DNA of 64,000 nt from CAYILR01 sp964364175. GTDB lineage: Bacteria; Bdellovibrionota; UBA1018. Under the pieces are notes generated by a model that saw only the letters and a program-made list of their open reading frames with translations, was not told the DNA's origin and did not search any database. Shown piece by piece: positions 1 through 7,217 of this stretch (the first letter of the stretch is position 1; every line of letters starts with the position of its first letter). Where the stretch lies: assembly GCA_964364175.1 (NCBI GenBank), contig CAYILR010000021.1, positions 8,373 to 72,372 on the forward strand. Reading direction: 5' to 3'. A program made the position numbers and the translations under genes.

Positions 1-492
1 GATTTGGATCCCGTAGATACTCGTTCCAGGACCCAAATTTGCTCCTCCGAGTTGTAAACCCAAAACACGGCCTTTGGAGTTGTAGTTTGCCCCCATGGCA
101 GCTTGAAATCCGATGATGTTCGTATTTCCTGAGTTTACGTTAGCGATTCCTGCTAGCTGCAAACCGACGACGTTCACTGTCCCTGAGTTGATGTTGGTAA
201 CACCTGCCAATTGTGCAGCAACAATATTTGCATCCTTGGTTTTATTAAAACCAAAAGCCATTCCCATTCCAAAAAAATCCTTCTGAGTGATGTTTCCAAT
301 AATCCCCAAATCAACACCGTAGAGATTGTCGTGCTCTCCAAAAAAAAGACTCGTGCGAACACCTGCTACAGTCCAATTGTCTGGTGGAAATTGAAAAAAA
401 GGAAAAATCGAAATCGCGAGTGGAGATACACTCGCATAGCTCGTTATGCTGCTCATGAAGAGTAATATTGAGAAGAGGTGTTTTCTCTGCAT
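1..492 (-). CDS. Surface repeat protein of LA_2272 type, N-terminal part (runs off the left edge)
   Basis: The frame is open from an ATG at 492 to base 1 (164 codons, no stop), so the C-terminus lies outside the window. Residues 1-21 look like a signal peptide ending SITSYA. A short mature region contains PLAISIFPFFQFPP and FFGEHDNLYGVDLG. From about residue 95 there are 18-residue repeats of the type QLAGVTNINSGTVNVVG, QLAGIANVNSGNTNIIG, QAAMGANYNSKGRVLG. This layout is what I know from the LA_2272/VP2479 family of surface repeat proteins, first seen in Leptospira and found in other Gram-negatives. Function is unknown; location is probably outer membrane or cell surface. It is transcribed divergently from the gene at 672. 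The Shine-Dalgarno is weak (GAGGTAGAG). Confidence 0.75.
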   Translation of the reverse strand, partial: MQRKHLFSILLFMSSITSYASVSPLAISIFPFFQFPPDNWTVAGVRTSLFFGEHDNLYGVDLGIIGNITQKDFFGMGMAFGFNKTKDANIVAAQLAGVTNINSGTVNVVGLQLAGIANVNSGNTNIIGFQAAMGANYNSKGRVLGLQLGGANLGPGTSIYGIQI

Positions 493-671
493 ATGAAAAC
501 TCTACCTCTATTTCAGAGCAAGGCAAGATTGAATCACATGGCGATCTCCCTCCAGGTTTGTGGCTAAGACAAGCCGATTCAAAATAGAGTCAAAAAAACA
601 ACGAACTTTTTTTTGCAAAAAAAATAAAATCATTCTAGGCTTAAAGATACATAAATAAAGGAAATTAAAAG

Positions 672-1337
672 ATGAAGCGATTGTCTCACATAGGGTTTTC
701 ATTTTTTTTACTTTTTTTTACACAATCATCATTTGCATTCTCGCTCTCGGATTACCCCGATTTAAGGCTTCAACCTGGGTTAGGATGGGGAATGGGGAGA
801 ATTGCCAATGAGAGTAAATCGGTGAGAGCAAGAACGATGAACTCCATTGATGCCAATGTGATGCCAGGTTATCGAGTGAGCTATTTTACTCCCGGAATTT
901 TTTTTGAAGGTCGTGTGGTTGGGCAGAATACCGAACCCAGTGGAGTAGCGAATACAAATATGAGGGGGCTAGGATATTATTTAGGTCCTGCTGTAGCTTT
1001 TCAGTGGAACAATCTGATGCTGAGAGGAGTGTTTTTTGCGTTGGGACGGCACATGCTTTGGAATGAAACTAGAGCAGGTTACACGATCTCGCTGAGAAGT
1101 CCTTTGGGATATATGGGAGAATTGAGTTACGATATTCGTGGGATTCCACTGATTCAAAAAATTGCTCCAGAAAAGTGGCCTATTTTCTTAGGGGCGTCGT
1201 TTCGCCAAACTTTTTATTATTCGTCATCCGTTGGTAATACGATTCAAAGTATTAAGGGTGATCCCATCGCTCATTGGTCAGCTGCGCTTGGGTTATCACT
1301 TCTTTTACAGCCATCTTCAAAAGGAGAAACGTTATGA
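672..1337 (+). CDS. Exported protein, probable outer-membrane beta-barrel
   Basis: 221 residues. Residues 1-22 form a signal peptide (hydrophobic core FSFFLLFF, end SSFA). The mature part is rich in Gly, Tyr, Phe and alternating hydrophobic residues (GLGYYLGPAVAFQWNN, FRQTFYYSSSVG) and ends in a strand-like hydrophobic segment, as in small outer-membrane barrels. I do not recognise a family. An AGGAA motif lies 9 bases before the ATG. The stop overlaps the next start as ATGA (1334-1337), so it is translationally coupled to the secreted protein downstream. It is first in an operon of four exported proteins (672-2833). Confidence 0.7.
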   Translation: MKRLSHIGFSFFLLFFTQSSFAFSLSDYPDLRLQPGLGWGMGRIANESKSVRARTMNSIDANVMPGYRVSYFTPGIFFEGRVVGQNTEPSGVANTNMRGLGYYLGPAVAFQWNNLMLRGVFFALGRHMLWNETRAGYTISLRSPLGYMGELSYDIRGIPLIQKIAPEKWPIFLGASFRQTFYYSSSVGNTIQSIKGDPIAHWSAALGLSLLLQPSSKGETL

Positions 1338-1987
1338 GAAAAAATAAAATGATTTCCAAATTTTGTTTGTCAGTAGCCGTGTTACTTAAGGCCACGCTAG
1401 TTTTTGCAACGAATGATCCAAAATTAGTTTTGATGAAAGTTTATTCCGTTGGCGTAGCTGAGGGCGCGGATTGTGCGAATCCAATCAAACTTTGTGATAC
1501 CCCAGGTTTGGAAGTAGATTTTGTGCAAGCTCCTACGCTTTGTAATGGGATTCGTGTACCTCCAGGAAGATACAACTGTGTGATCATAGAAATGTCGGAT
1601 ATTGTTAAGTATCAAGTCAACAATGAGGCCGCAGCTTCAGTGGCAGGGTGTAGTGCAAGTGAAACTTATACCCTCGATGTATGTCGTGAAGGCAGCAGGA
1701 CTCAGAATCCGGTGACATTGGGCTATCAAAACTGTGGGGGTGTTATTGGTACGCCTTCTGAAGATCGAGTCTTTCTCTACCTTCATACGGGAACTAATAA
1801 TCCAAGCTCTGAGATGTCCTTCCAGAAGCCAACCAATTCAGCTGATACAAGTAAAGGACTTCCCTTGGCTGAGCCATGGGTGGTTACTTCGACCCGCGAG
1901 GGCAAGTTTTATGCAGATTTTAGAGAAAAAATAACAAGTGTTGGCGGCTCGTGTGGTTGTAACGCGCCTGTTTTTGGATTCAGATAA
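1334..1987 (+). CDS. Secreted Cys-rich protein of unknown function, paralogue A
   Basis: 217 residues when started at the ATG at 1334, which overlaps the previous stop (ATGA) and follows AAGGAGA. Residues 1-25 are a signal peptide ending LVFA. The mature protein has about ten cysteines and the segments KVYSVGVAEGADC, CVIIEMSDIVKY, EDRVFLYLHTGT and GKFYADF. The same segments occur at the same spacing in the protein encoded at 2180-2833, so the two are paralogues separated only by a small lipoprotein gene. The cysteines suggest periplasmic or extracellular disulfides. I do not recognise the family and give no function. Confidence 0.7.
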   Translation: MRKNKMISKFCLSVAVLLKATLVFATNDPKLVLMKVYSVGVAEGADCANPIKLCDTPGLEVDFVQAPTLCNGIRVPPGRYNCVIIEMSDIVKYQVNNEAAASVAGCSASETYTLDVCREGSRTQNPVTLGYQNCGGVIGTPSEDRVFLYLHTGTNNPSSEMSFQKPTNSADTSKGLPLAEPWVVTSTREGKFYADFREKITSVGGSCGCNAPVFGFR

Positions 1988-2000
1988 AAGGGGAATCAAT

Positions 2001-2183
2001 ATGAAGAAAAAAATGAAATGGTTATTGTGTGGTGTTCTGGCTGTTATTCTATCTGGACTATTATTTGCCTGCGGAAAATCAGCTGGAACTCCGACTGCCG
2101 GAGGAAATCTTAGCTTAACTGCTGGAAAGCCATCTGATGGGAATGGTGCGAACTCCTCATTGAAAGCAGGAGATCGACCATGA
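2001..2183 (+). CDS. Small lipoprotein between two paralogous secreted proteins
   Basis: 60 residues from the ATG at 2001, which is preceded by AAAGGGGA. Three basic residues and a hydrophobic core lead to a lipobox LFAC with Cys24, so the mature lipoprotein has only 36 residues. These are rich in Gly, Ser, Thr and Asn (CGKSAGTPTAGGN, then GKPSDGNGANSS) and look disordered. The longer upstream start would place the signal peptide internally and is rejected. The stop overlaps the next start (ATGA at 2180-2183). Its place between two coupled paralogues suggests it belongs to the same exported complex or process; that is inference. Confidence 0.65.
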   Translation: MKKKMKWLLCGVLAVILSGLLFACGKSAGTPTAGGNLSLTAGKPSDGNGANSSLKAGDRP

Positions 2184-2833
2184 ATACGAGGTTGTCTTTA
2201 GGTTTGCTTTTTTTAGGAAATTTTTTAGGCCAGCAGGTTTGGGCGGTATCTGAGCCTGCCAAGGCTGAGATAAAGGTTTACTCAGTTTGGTTAGCTTCAG
2301 GCGCGGATTGCAAGAGTCCGAAGAAGATTTGCGAAACTGATGGAACTGCTATTGATTTGATGGCATCTCCGGATTTGTGTCGTGGGGTGCAAATCAGCAA
2401 AGGTAAGTATGAGTGCATGATCATAGAAATGTCAGATCAGATCAAATTTATCCCTAATTCGGATGCAGTCAATTACGTTGGAGGAGTATGTAAAGCCGGA
2501 GAAACCTATTCCTACGATCTTTGTAACAAGCCTATGTTGACTCAGAATCCTGAAACCGATGCATCCACTGGGTGTTCGGGTACGGTTGACCAGGTCACTC
2601 AGGTTGAAGATCGGGTTTTTTTATATTTACACACAGGTACCAAGCTCACTCAGGGATTGCAGATTTTCCTCAAGCCAGAATCTAAGTCAGATACGTCTCG
2701 TGGCTCACAATTGGCGCTGGCAATCGATGTTGGCAGCAATTCGTCAGGGAAATTCTTTGCAGATTTTAAGAACAAAATTGTCCAAAAAGGTAAGCTGTGT
2801 AGTATGGATGCCCCTCTATTTGGCGTTGAGTAG
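2180..2833 (+). CDS. Secreted Cys-rich protein of unknown function, paralogue B
   Basis: 217 residues, the same length as the protein at 1334-1987. Signal peptide residues 1-22 (GLLFLGNFLGQQVWA). Shared blocks with paralogue A: IKVYSVWLASGADC, CMIIEMSDQIKF, GETYSYDLC, EDRVFLYLHTGT, SDTSRGSQLAL, GKFFADF, and a final APLFG. The conserved cysteines coincide, which argues for a common disulfide-bonded fold. It is the last gene of the 672-2833 operon and starts within the stop of the small lipoprotein gene. No family is recognised. Confidence 0.7.
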   Translation: MNTRLSLGLLFLGNFLGQQVWAVSEPAKAEIKVYSVWLASGADCKSPKKICETDGTAIDLMASPDLCRGVQISKGKYECMIIEMSDQIKFIPNSDAVNYVGGVCKAGETYSYDLCNKPMLTQNPETDASTGCSGTVDQVTQVEDRVFLYLHTGTKLTQGLQIFLKPESKSDTSRGSQLALAIDVGSNSSGKFFADFKNKIVQKGKLCSMDAPLFGVE

Positions 2834-2914
2834 ATGTTTTAAAAGAAAAATTGAATCGACCTTGACCGCTTGCTCAAGATTTGGAGAGATGGCGAAAGAG
2901 GGCTCGCTTGTCTT

Positions 2915-3098
2915 AGAGCCTATCCTAATAACCATTCCTACTGCGGCGAACGATCCATGGCCTGCGACTGCGTCAGATCGATTCGAAAAAATCCTCACAG
3001 CCCACAGCGGGGATGTTCCGGTTTTTTCGAATCGATCTTCCTTGTCTCGGCTCATGGCTCGTTCGCCTCGCTACGGAATGGTTATTAGGATAGGCTCT
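2915..3098. repeat. 184-bp long imperfect palindrome, MITE-like, inside a dnaE remnant
   Basis: The outer 24 bases (2915-2938, starting AGAGCCTATCC) are perfectly complementary to 3075-3098. Inside, GGCGAACGAxCCATG and GATCGATTCGAAAAAA on the left also have inverted counterparts on the right, so nearly the whole element can fold into one hairpin. On both sides it is flanked by sequence similar to the region around the intact dnaE start (2851-2898 and 3100-3251 resemble 7170-7216 and 7225-7376). It therefore looks inserted into that copy. It encodes nothing evident. I see no second copy in the window. Confidence 0.75.
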
Positions 3099-3099
3099 T

Positions 3100-3251
3100 A
3101 ATTTGTTCATCTGCACCTTCGCACTCAATACAGCCTCTTACAGGGAATGGTTCCTGTGGATGCGCTTATGGAAAAAACCAAGAGTCTCAACATGTCTGCC
3201 GTCGCGATGACTGACGCGCATCAGCTTTTCGGGACAGTGGATTTTTATCTG
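3100..3251 (+). pseudogene. Remnant of a second dnaE 5' end (50 codons)
   Basis: In the dnaE frame this reads FVHLHLRTQYSLLQGMVPVD and continues to VDFYL, matching residues 3-52 of the intact DnaE at 7218. 22 of 50 codons differ; 18 differences are synonymous and 4 change the residue (H to R, A to T, P to S, A to T). The initiation region is lost: the codon before FVH is TAA, and the 184-bp palindrome separates the gene body from its former upstream part (2851-2898). The similarity stops near 3251, where the subtilase-like gene on the other strand ends. It cannot encode a polymerase. The synonymous bias says it diverged while functional, so it is a relic of a diverged dnaE, not a fresh duplication. 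Confidence 0.8.
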
Positions 3252-5134
3252 CCCGATGCCAATGATTGTGCCATGCGTCCTGCGATGATTGCCGCAGTGG
3301 TGCGGATCGAGGAGGCCGTCCCGTGGTTTCCGCGAGGCTCCGCAGCCCGCATTTTCGGGAGCAAGATAGGGGTGTTTCCCGTAACAACAGCAATATGGTG
3401 CCTGTGGGCGTATTCGATCCCCAGTTCGATGGCTTTGGAAGCCACTTGAGTTGTCCAAGCGCAGAGAATAATTTTGGCTCCATGATCGACTGCATACACA
3501 AAAGATGCATAAATTGCAGCAGAACTGGTGATGCCCCAGGGATTGATGGCTTTGAGAGGCATAATTTTAGCGGATGGAGCTACAGAGAGAACCAAGCTCG
3601 CGACTTGAGTGCCTGCGTATCCATCATCCATCGCGCGTGAGTCGCCCGAGATGAAATCCCATCCGTACCGATCGAGGCGGCCGTGGGCATCCAGAGTGGG
3701 GGATGGATTGAGCCACAAAGAGCCGTGGATCGCAGGATGATTATAGTCCACACCGGAGTCGATTATGGCGACGATGGGGGATTTGTCGTTTTTATCTAAA
3801 GAGGTGTTGTTGTGTGTGTGTGCCAAGGGAGTGATGTCGGGTTGTGCGCGGTAAGCACGATCGTACTGCTTGTATCTCCAGATTCGATAGGGAAGTAGGA
3901 ATGTTCCTGTGATGCTCTTCCAGATGGCTATCAATAGATTTTCTTGAGGAGCTGACCCTACGGGAAATTTTGGTTTCGTAAAGTTCTCCCATGGGAGTTG
4001 AATGGTGTGATCTTGAACTTTGTCCTCTGAAATTCGAAGGGCAGCTTGCGTACTCAGAGTTTTTTCTCGGACGGGCATTTGGAGTTGTATGGCGCTTGTA
4101 TCACCCTCGGTAGCGGTCGCAACAGCCCCAGAAAATGAAGACTCGATCACCTGAAGTATGACTCCCGGGGCGTCGGGTACTTCGTATACTGTACCTACAG
4201 GAATATTGGAGCCTTCGCCTGTTCCCAGAAAAAATCGGATTCGATCTTGCGAATCAGGGGCACCAAACCCATCAATTTTCCCGGTCAAAGGAAGTCCTTC
4301 AACGGCCTGATTGACAATACTCATAGAGCTTTGGATTGCTTTTTGAAATGCCTGTGCCATGGCCGCAGTGCGAGCGAATTGAATTCCCAAGCTGAAGCCT
4401 ACGTAGGCTCCGGCAATGTCATAAAAAAATCCCTCTCCGCTGACGGCGATTCGATGGCGAGTACGAGGGCGCCCCGCAAGAGGGGCGTCTACGTCCAAAT
4501 TCAGTCCTAATCGGGCTTGATAATGCGCATACTTAATATCCAACCATGCAAAAAGAACATCGAGTTTGAACCCTTGTCCTAAATCAAGGCCGGATTGGGA
4601 GTCGACGGGGTAGATGCCTTGTTTGTCGTATTGGTGCTCGAACCAACTTGGGTTATCAGAATCGGTTTTGAGAGGAAATTCGTTGGTTTCGCTCCCACTG
4701 CCATCATTGAAGGGTGTTCGAAAACGATCGTCAAATCCGTAAAACATCCGGTCTCCGTGGTCTCCGGTGCTGAAAGACATTTCTGAAACACTGACAGTGA
4801 TCGTTGCTGCAGGAACGTTTGAACCGGGCCAGATGTGCCCCGGCGGAACATCCTCGGTGCTGAGTGCTGCAGGAGCAGGATCGGTATCCGCTACGACGTA
4901 CTTTCCACTCTGAATCAGTTGTCTAGTGATGATGGCTTGAAAATCCTCACCAAAATTCTTCCAAGATCCATCCGGCATTTGGATTTTTGCTTTTTCGACA
5001 GGGGCTAATCCAATGACTCGTTTGCCGATTCCTAAATCAGGAGCGGGAGGCTCGGTGGGCGCTGGGGGTTTGGGTTTGCCGGCCCCCAGCGCAATCGAAA
5101 CGTGTAGCGCAAGTATCCATGCGCAGCGCCTCAT
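3245..5134 (-). CDS. Secreted two-part protein: CsgG/FlgO-like N-terminus, degenerate subtilase C-terminus
   Basis: 629 residues. A short signal peptide (about 1-18) leads into a Pro-rich linker. Residues 35-85 (RVIGLAPVEKAKIQMPDG, then FQAIITRQLIQSGKYVVAD) resemble CsgG/FlgO-type lipoproteins. The middle (about 90-300) has beta-rich repeats with aromatic residues. From about residue 450 it reads as peptidase S8: VAIIDSGVDYNHP carries the catalytic Asp near 459. The His block, normally GHGTHVAG, reads GYAGTQVAS. The oxyanion Asn block is ILCAWTT, and the GTS block is GTAS followed by a shortened end. Three catalytic positions are lost, so it is probably a pseudoenzyme. The stop codon lies inside sequence shared with the dnaE remnant, which suggests truncation by recombination. 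It lies 5 bases after the gene at 5140-6120 and is probably co-transcribed with it. Confidence 0.7.
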   Translation of the reverse strand: MRRCAWILALHVSIALGAGKPKPPAPTEPPAPDLGIGKRVIGLAPVEKAKIQMPDGSWKNFGEDFQAIITRQLIQSGKYVVADTDPAPAALSTEDVPPGHIWPGSNVPAATITVSVSEMSFSTGDHGDRMFYGFDDRFRTPFNDGSGSETNEFPLKTDSDNPSWFEHQYDKQGIYPVDSQSGLDLGQGFKLDVLFAWLDIKYAHYQARLGLNLDVDAPLAGRPRTRHRIAVSGEGFFYDIAGAYVGFSLGIQFARTAAMAQAFQKAIQSSMSIVNQAVEGLPLTGKIDGFGAPDSQDRIRFFLGTGEGSNIPVGTVYEVPDAPGVILQVIESSFSGAVATATEGDTSAIQLQMPVREKTLSTQAALRISEDKVQDHTIQLPWENFTKPKFPVGSAPQENLLIAIWKSITGTFLLPYRIWRYKQYDRAYRAQPDITPLAHTHNNTSLDKNDKSPIVAIIDSGVDYNHPAIHGSLWLNPSPTLDAHGRLDRYGWDFISGDSRAMDDGYAGTQVASLVLSVAPSAKIMPLKAINPWGITSSAAIYASFVYAVDHGAKIILCAWTTQVASKAIELGIEYAHRHHIAVVTGNTPILLPKMRAAEPRGNHGTASSIRTTAAIIAGRMAQSLASGR

Positions 5135-5139
5135 TCGGT

Positions 5140-6120
5140 TTATTTTCCCACCACCAAAATATCGCCCGCTTGAATCCCTCGAGAGGAATCCAGGACCTGG
5201 CTGATTGCTGCGTAACTGGAGATTGGATAAACCTGAGTGGTTTTAACCGATGCCAATACCTTGTAGATCGCACAGCTGCTTTGGACATCTGCAGCGGCAT
5301 AAACAATGAAGTCATTGCCGACTTGGATGTTTTGGCGAACTCCAGCATCAAAGATTACAACCCCGGTTGCGGGATTGTAATCACGAATTGTCGCAAACCA
5401 GCTCAAAGCTCCCACTCGAGGAGATGCCGCGATTTGATTCACCCCTTGAGTCATGATTTGCCGCAGTATTTTCTCTAAAGAAGTATTGTGTACAAAGCTA
5501 GGACTGGCGGTGACTTTGCTAAAGTCGATGGTCAGCTGCAAGTTCACCGAAACGCTGCTTTGATCGGCCGCAGACGCTTGAACGGACGAGCATTTGCCGG
5601 CGTTACAGTCCCAAATACTGAAATCCATTCCGATTTTTCCGACTTTGACGTCAGCTTGCCCGGTCAGATTGGTTACCGCGGAGTGACTTCCTCCGGGGTT
5701 ATAACCAATAGTAAGCCCATACTGCTGGAGATTGAGCTCAAATACGCTGAGAGAAGCGCGGATTTCGATGTGGTGATCACAAGGGCCTGGGTTTGCATCC
5801 GCATCCGTGGGTGCAAAAACGTTCGTGCTAGTGACGACAGTATTTAAAATCGCGTTTAGATCGTTGGACATATTGATTTCTGAACCGTTCGGAAGCTGAA
5901 ATGCCTGCGTGGCGACAGCTTTAAGGACTACTGGCCTGACGGGTTGAGCGTTTGAGCCAGGCGTTCCGCAAGAAATAGGAGATCCGGGTTGAGAAGGGGA
6001 GGATGGTCCTGAGGGTGCCGACGGGTTCTCCGAGGGTTTGGACTTTCCAAATGCGTAAACATTGTTTGAATAAATAATAACGGAATAAAGCAACAGCAAT
6101 GCTGTATAAGCATACTTCAT
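5140..6120 (-). CDS. Secreted CsgG/FlgO-like protein with Pro/Ser-rich linker
   Basis: 326 residues. Signal peptide 1-23 (ending NVYA), then a Pro/Ser/Gly-rich stretch to about residue 60. The pattern VVLKAVATQAFQLPNGSEI, LNAILNTVVTSTNVFAP parallels RVIGLAPVEKAKIQMPDG, FQAIITRQLIQSGKYVV in the next gene. The pair therefore shares an N-terminal module, here without a subtilase part. The end, VGNDFIVYAAADVQSSC with GIQAGDILVVGK, resembles the small FlgT C-terminal barrel. A strong AAAGGA lies before the ATG. It is first gene of a two-gene operon with 3245-5134. The location is probably periplasmic or at the outer membrane. The substrate or partner is unknown. Confidence 0.65.
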   Translation of the reverse strand: MKYAYTALLLLYSVIIYSNNVYAFGKSKPSENPSAPSGPSSPSQPGSPISCGTPGSNAQPVRPVVLKAVATQAFQLPNGSEINMSNDLNAILNTVVTSTNVFAPTDADANPGPCDHHIEIRASLSVFELNLQQYGLTIGYNPGGSHSAVTNLTGQADVKVGKIGMDFSIWDCNAGKCSSVQASAADQSSVSVNLQLTIDFSKVTASPSFVHNTSLEKILRQIMTQGVNQIAASPRVGALSWFATIRDYNPATGVVIFDAGVRQNIQVGNDFIVYAAADVQSSCAIYKVLASVKTTQVYPISSYAAISQVLDSSRGIQAGDILVVGK

Positions 6121-6305
6121 GTAATCGGTCCTTTCGCTTCCTGCTAAGGTCTGGTCGGTTTGTTGTTTTTTTGGAATTTACTGCGGAATACTTCTACTGC
6201 CTCCGTTGATCACTGTAGCAGCAGTTTTTTTAAAGAGTCAAAAATTTTTTATATATACAAAAATAGTTTAATAATATATAAAAACCAACCATAAGGATAC
6301 AGTTT
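6121..6305. promoter_or_regulatory. Divergent intergenic region
   Basis: 185 bases separate two outward-reading exported-protein genes, so both promoters should lie here. The right half (6230-6295) is very AT-rich with TATATATA and TTTAATAATATATAAAA runs just before the 6306 gene, suitable for a -10 element. I cannot assign -35/-10 boxes with confidence. No small ORF with a plausible start is visible. Confidence 0.3.
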
Positions 6306-7154
6306 ATGAAAATTTCAATGAATTTAGCACTTTGCTTGGCTATGGGTTTGTCAGGTACTCAGAGTTTTGCTGGTGTCGCACCCGAAGCTTCAAATGTTTT
6401 GGCTCGAATGATTCAAAAAGAAATCATGGCAGACACCTTTGGCACGAAACTTCTGGGAATGATTCAAGCCGGATCTCAAAAGCAAATTATTCTTGAAAAT
6501 CTATTCAGTATCTATCTTCGCTCCAAGCCACAGCATCAAGAATACATGGAGATGCCTGAATACTCCAAACGAATGCTGACCGATTTGAACCAGAACCGTC
6601 CAGATCTTCGGAAAGATATTGCAATGCTATTAGATTTGGAAGCAAGCGAGCTACTTCCCGAAGAGAAAATGGACGCCACAAATATCATCGAATTGCAGGG
6701 TCCCACAACAGATGTAAAAATAGATACTACTACTGGTTCGGAACCTAACTTAGGATTGCCTGTCGGCCCCGAGCAGATGGTGCTTGATTTCCTTCTGCAA
6801 AAAATAAAACCATCACCTTACAAAAACTTGCTCATCAACGATATTCTGCGAATTGTCGCTGATCCATCACAACGCAGCAGAATGCGAAAAATCGGTCAAC
6901 TCGTTCAAGCTTTCGCAAATTATGCAGTGGCTTCTCGATTGGCTCGTTACGAAGACGCAAAAATCGCTCTTCGTATGTCACCCATAGCTGCTTACAACTC
7001 CAAAGAGACTATTGTTTTCGAAGTGGTCGAGATCGAATCCGGTCGAGTTTTGGAGTCTGGAACTCTGGGTCAATTAGCCACAGGGATGCAAGAGTACTAT
7101 TTGGACAAGGCTAAAGCCCAAGAAGCAAATTCCCCTTCACAAAATCAGCAATAA
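6306..7154 (+). CDS. Exported protein of unknown function
   Basis: 282 residues. Signal peptide 1-22 (LALCLAMGLSGTQSFA). The mature part is mostly helical and charged: SNVLARMIQKEIMADTFG, YSKRMLTDLNQNRPDLRKDI, LRIVADPSQRSRMRKIGQLVQAF. It has an acidic, Thr-rich middle (about 118-145) and a Gln/Ser-rich tail. No catalytic motif or family is recognised. An AAGGAT motif lies 8 bases before the ATG. It lies 63 bases before dnaE on the same strand, in the segment bounded by the dnaE remnant and the intact dnaE. Confidence 0.6.
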   Translation: MKISMNLALCLAMGLSGTQSFAGVAPEASNVLARMIQKEIMADTFGTKLLGMIQAGSQKQIILENLFSIYLRSKPQHQEYMEMPEYSKRMLTDLNQNRPDLRKDIAMLLDLEASELLPEEKMDATNIIELQGPTTDVKIDTTTGSEPNLGLPVGPEQMVLDFLLQKIKPSPYKNLLINDILRIVADPSQRSRMRKIGQLVQAFANYAVASRLARYEDAKIALRMSPIAAYNSKETIVFEVVEIESGRVLESGTLGQLATGMQEYYLDKAKAQEANSPSQNQQ

Positions 7155-7217
7155 CTCGTTGGGTCAGAGCTGAATCCATCTTGACTGCAGGGTCAAGATT
7201 TGGAGAGATAGCGACTA

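Noticed and set aside
2559..3101. Open frame of 180 codons on the plus strand
   Set aside because: It runs out of frame through the 2180 gene and then through the palindrome and dnaE remnant; no signal peptide, no Shine-Dalgarno.
3300..3550. Intact catalytic Ser in the pseudo-subtilase (GTASS)
   Set aside because: Alignment gives Ala at the Ser position and the surrounding M-A-x-P pattern is missing; His is also gone.
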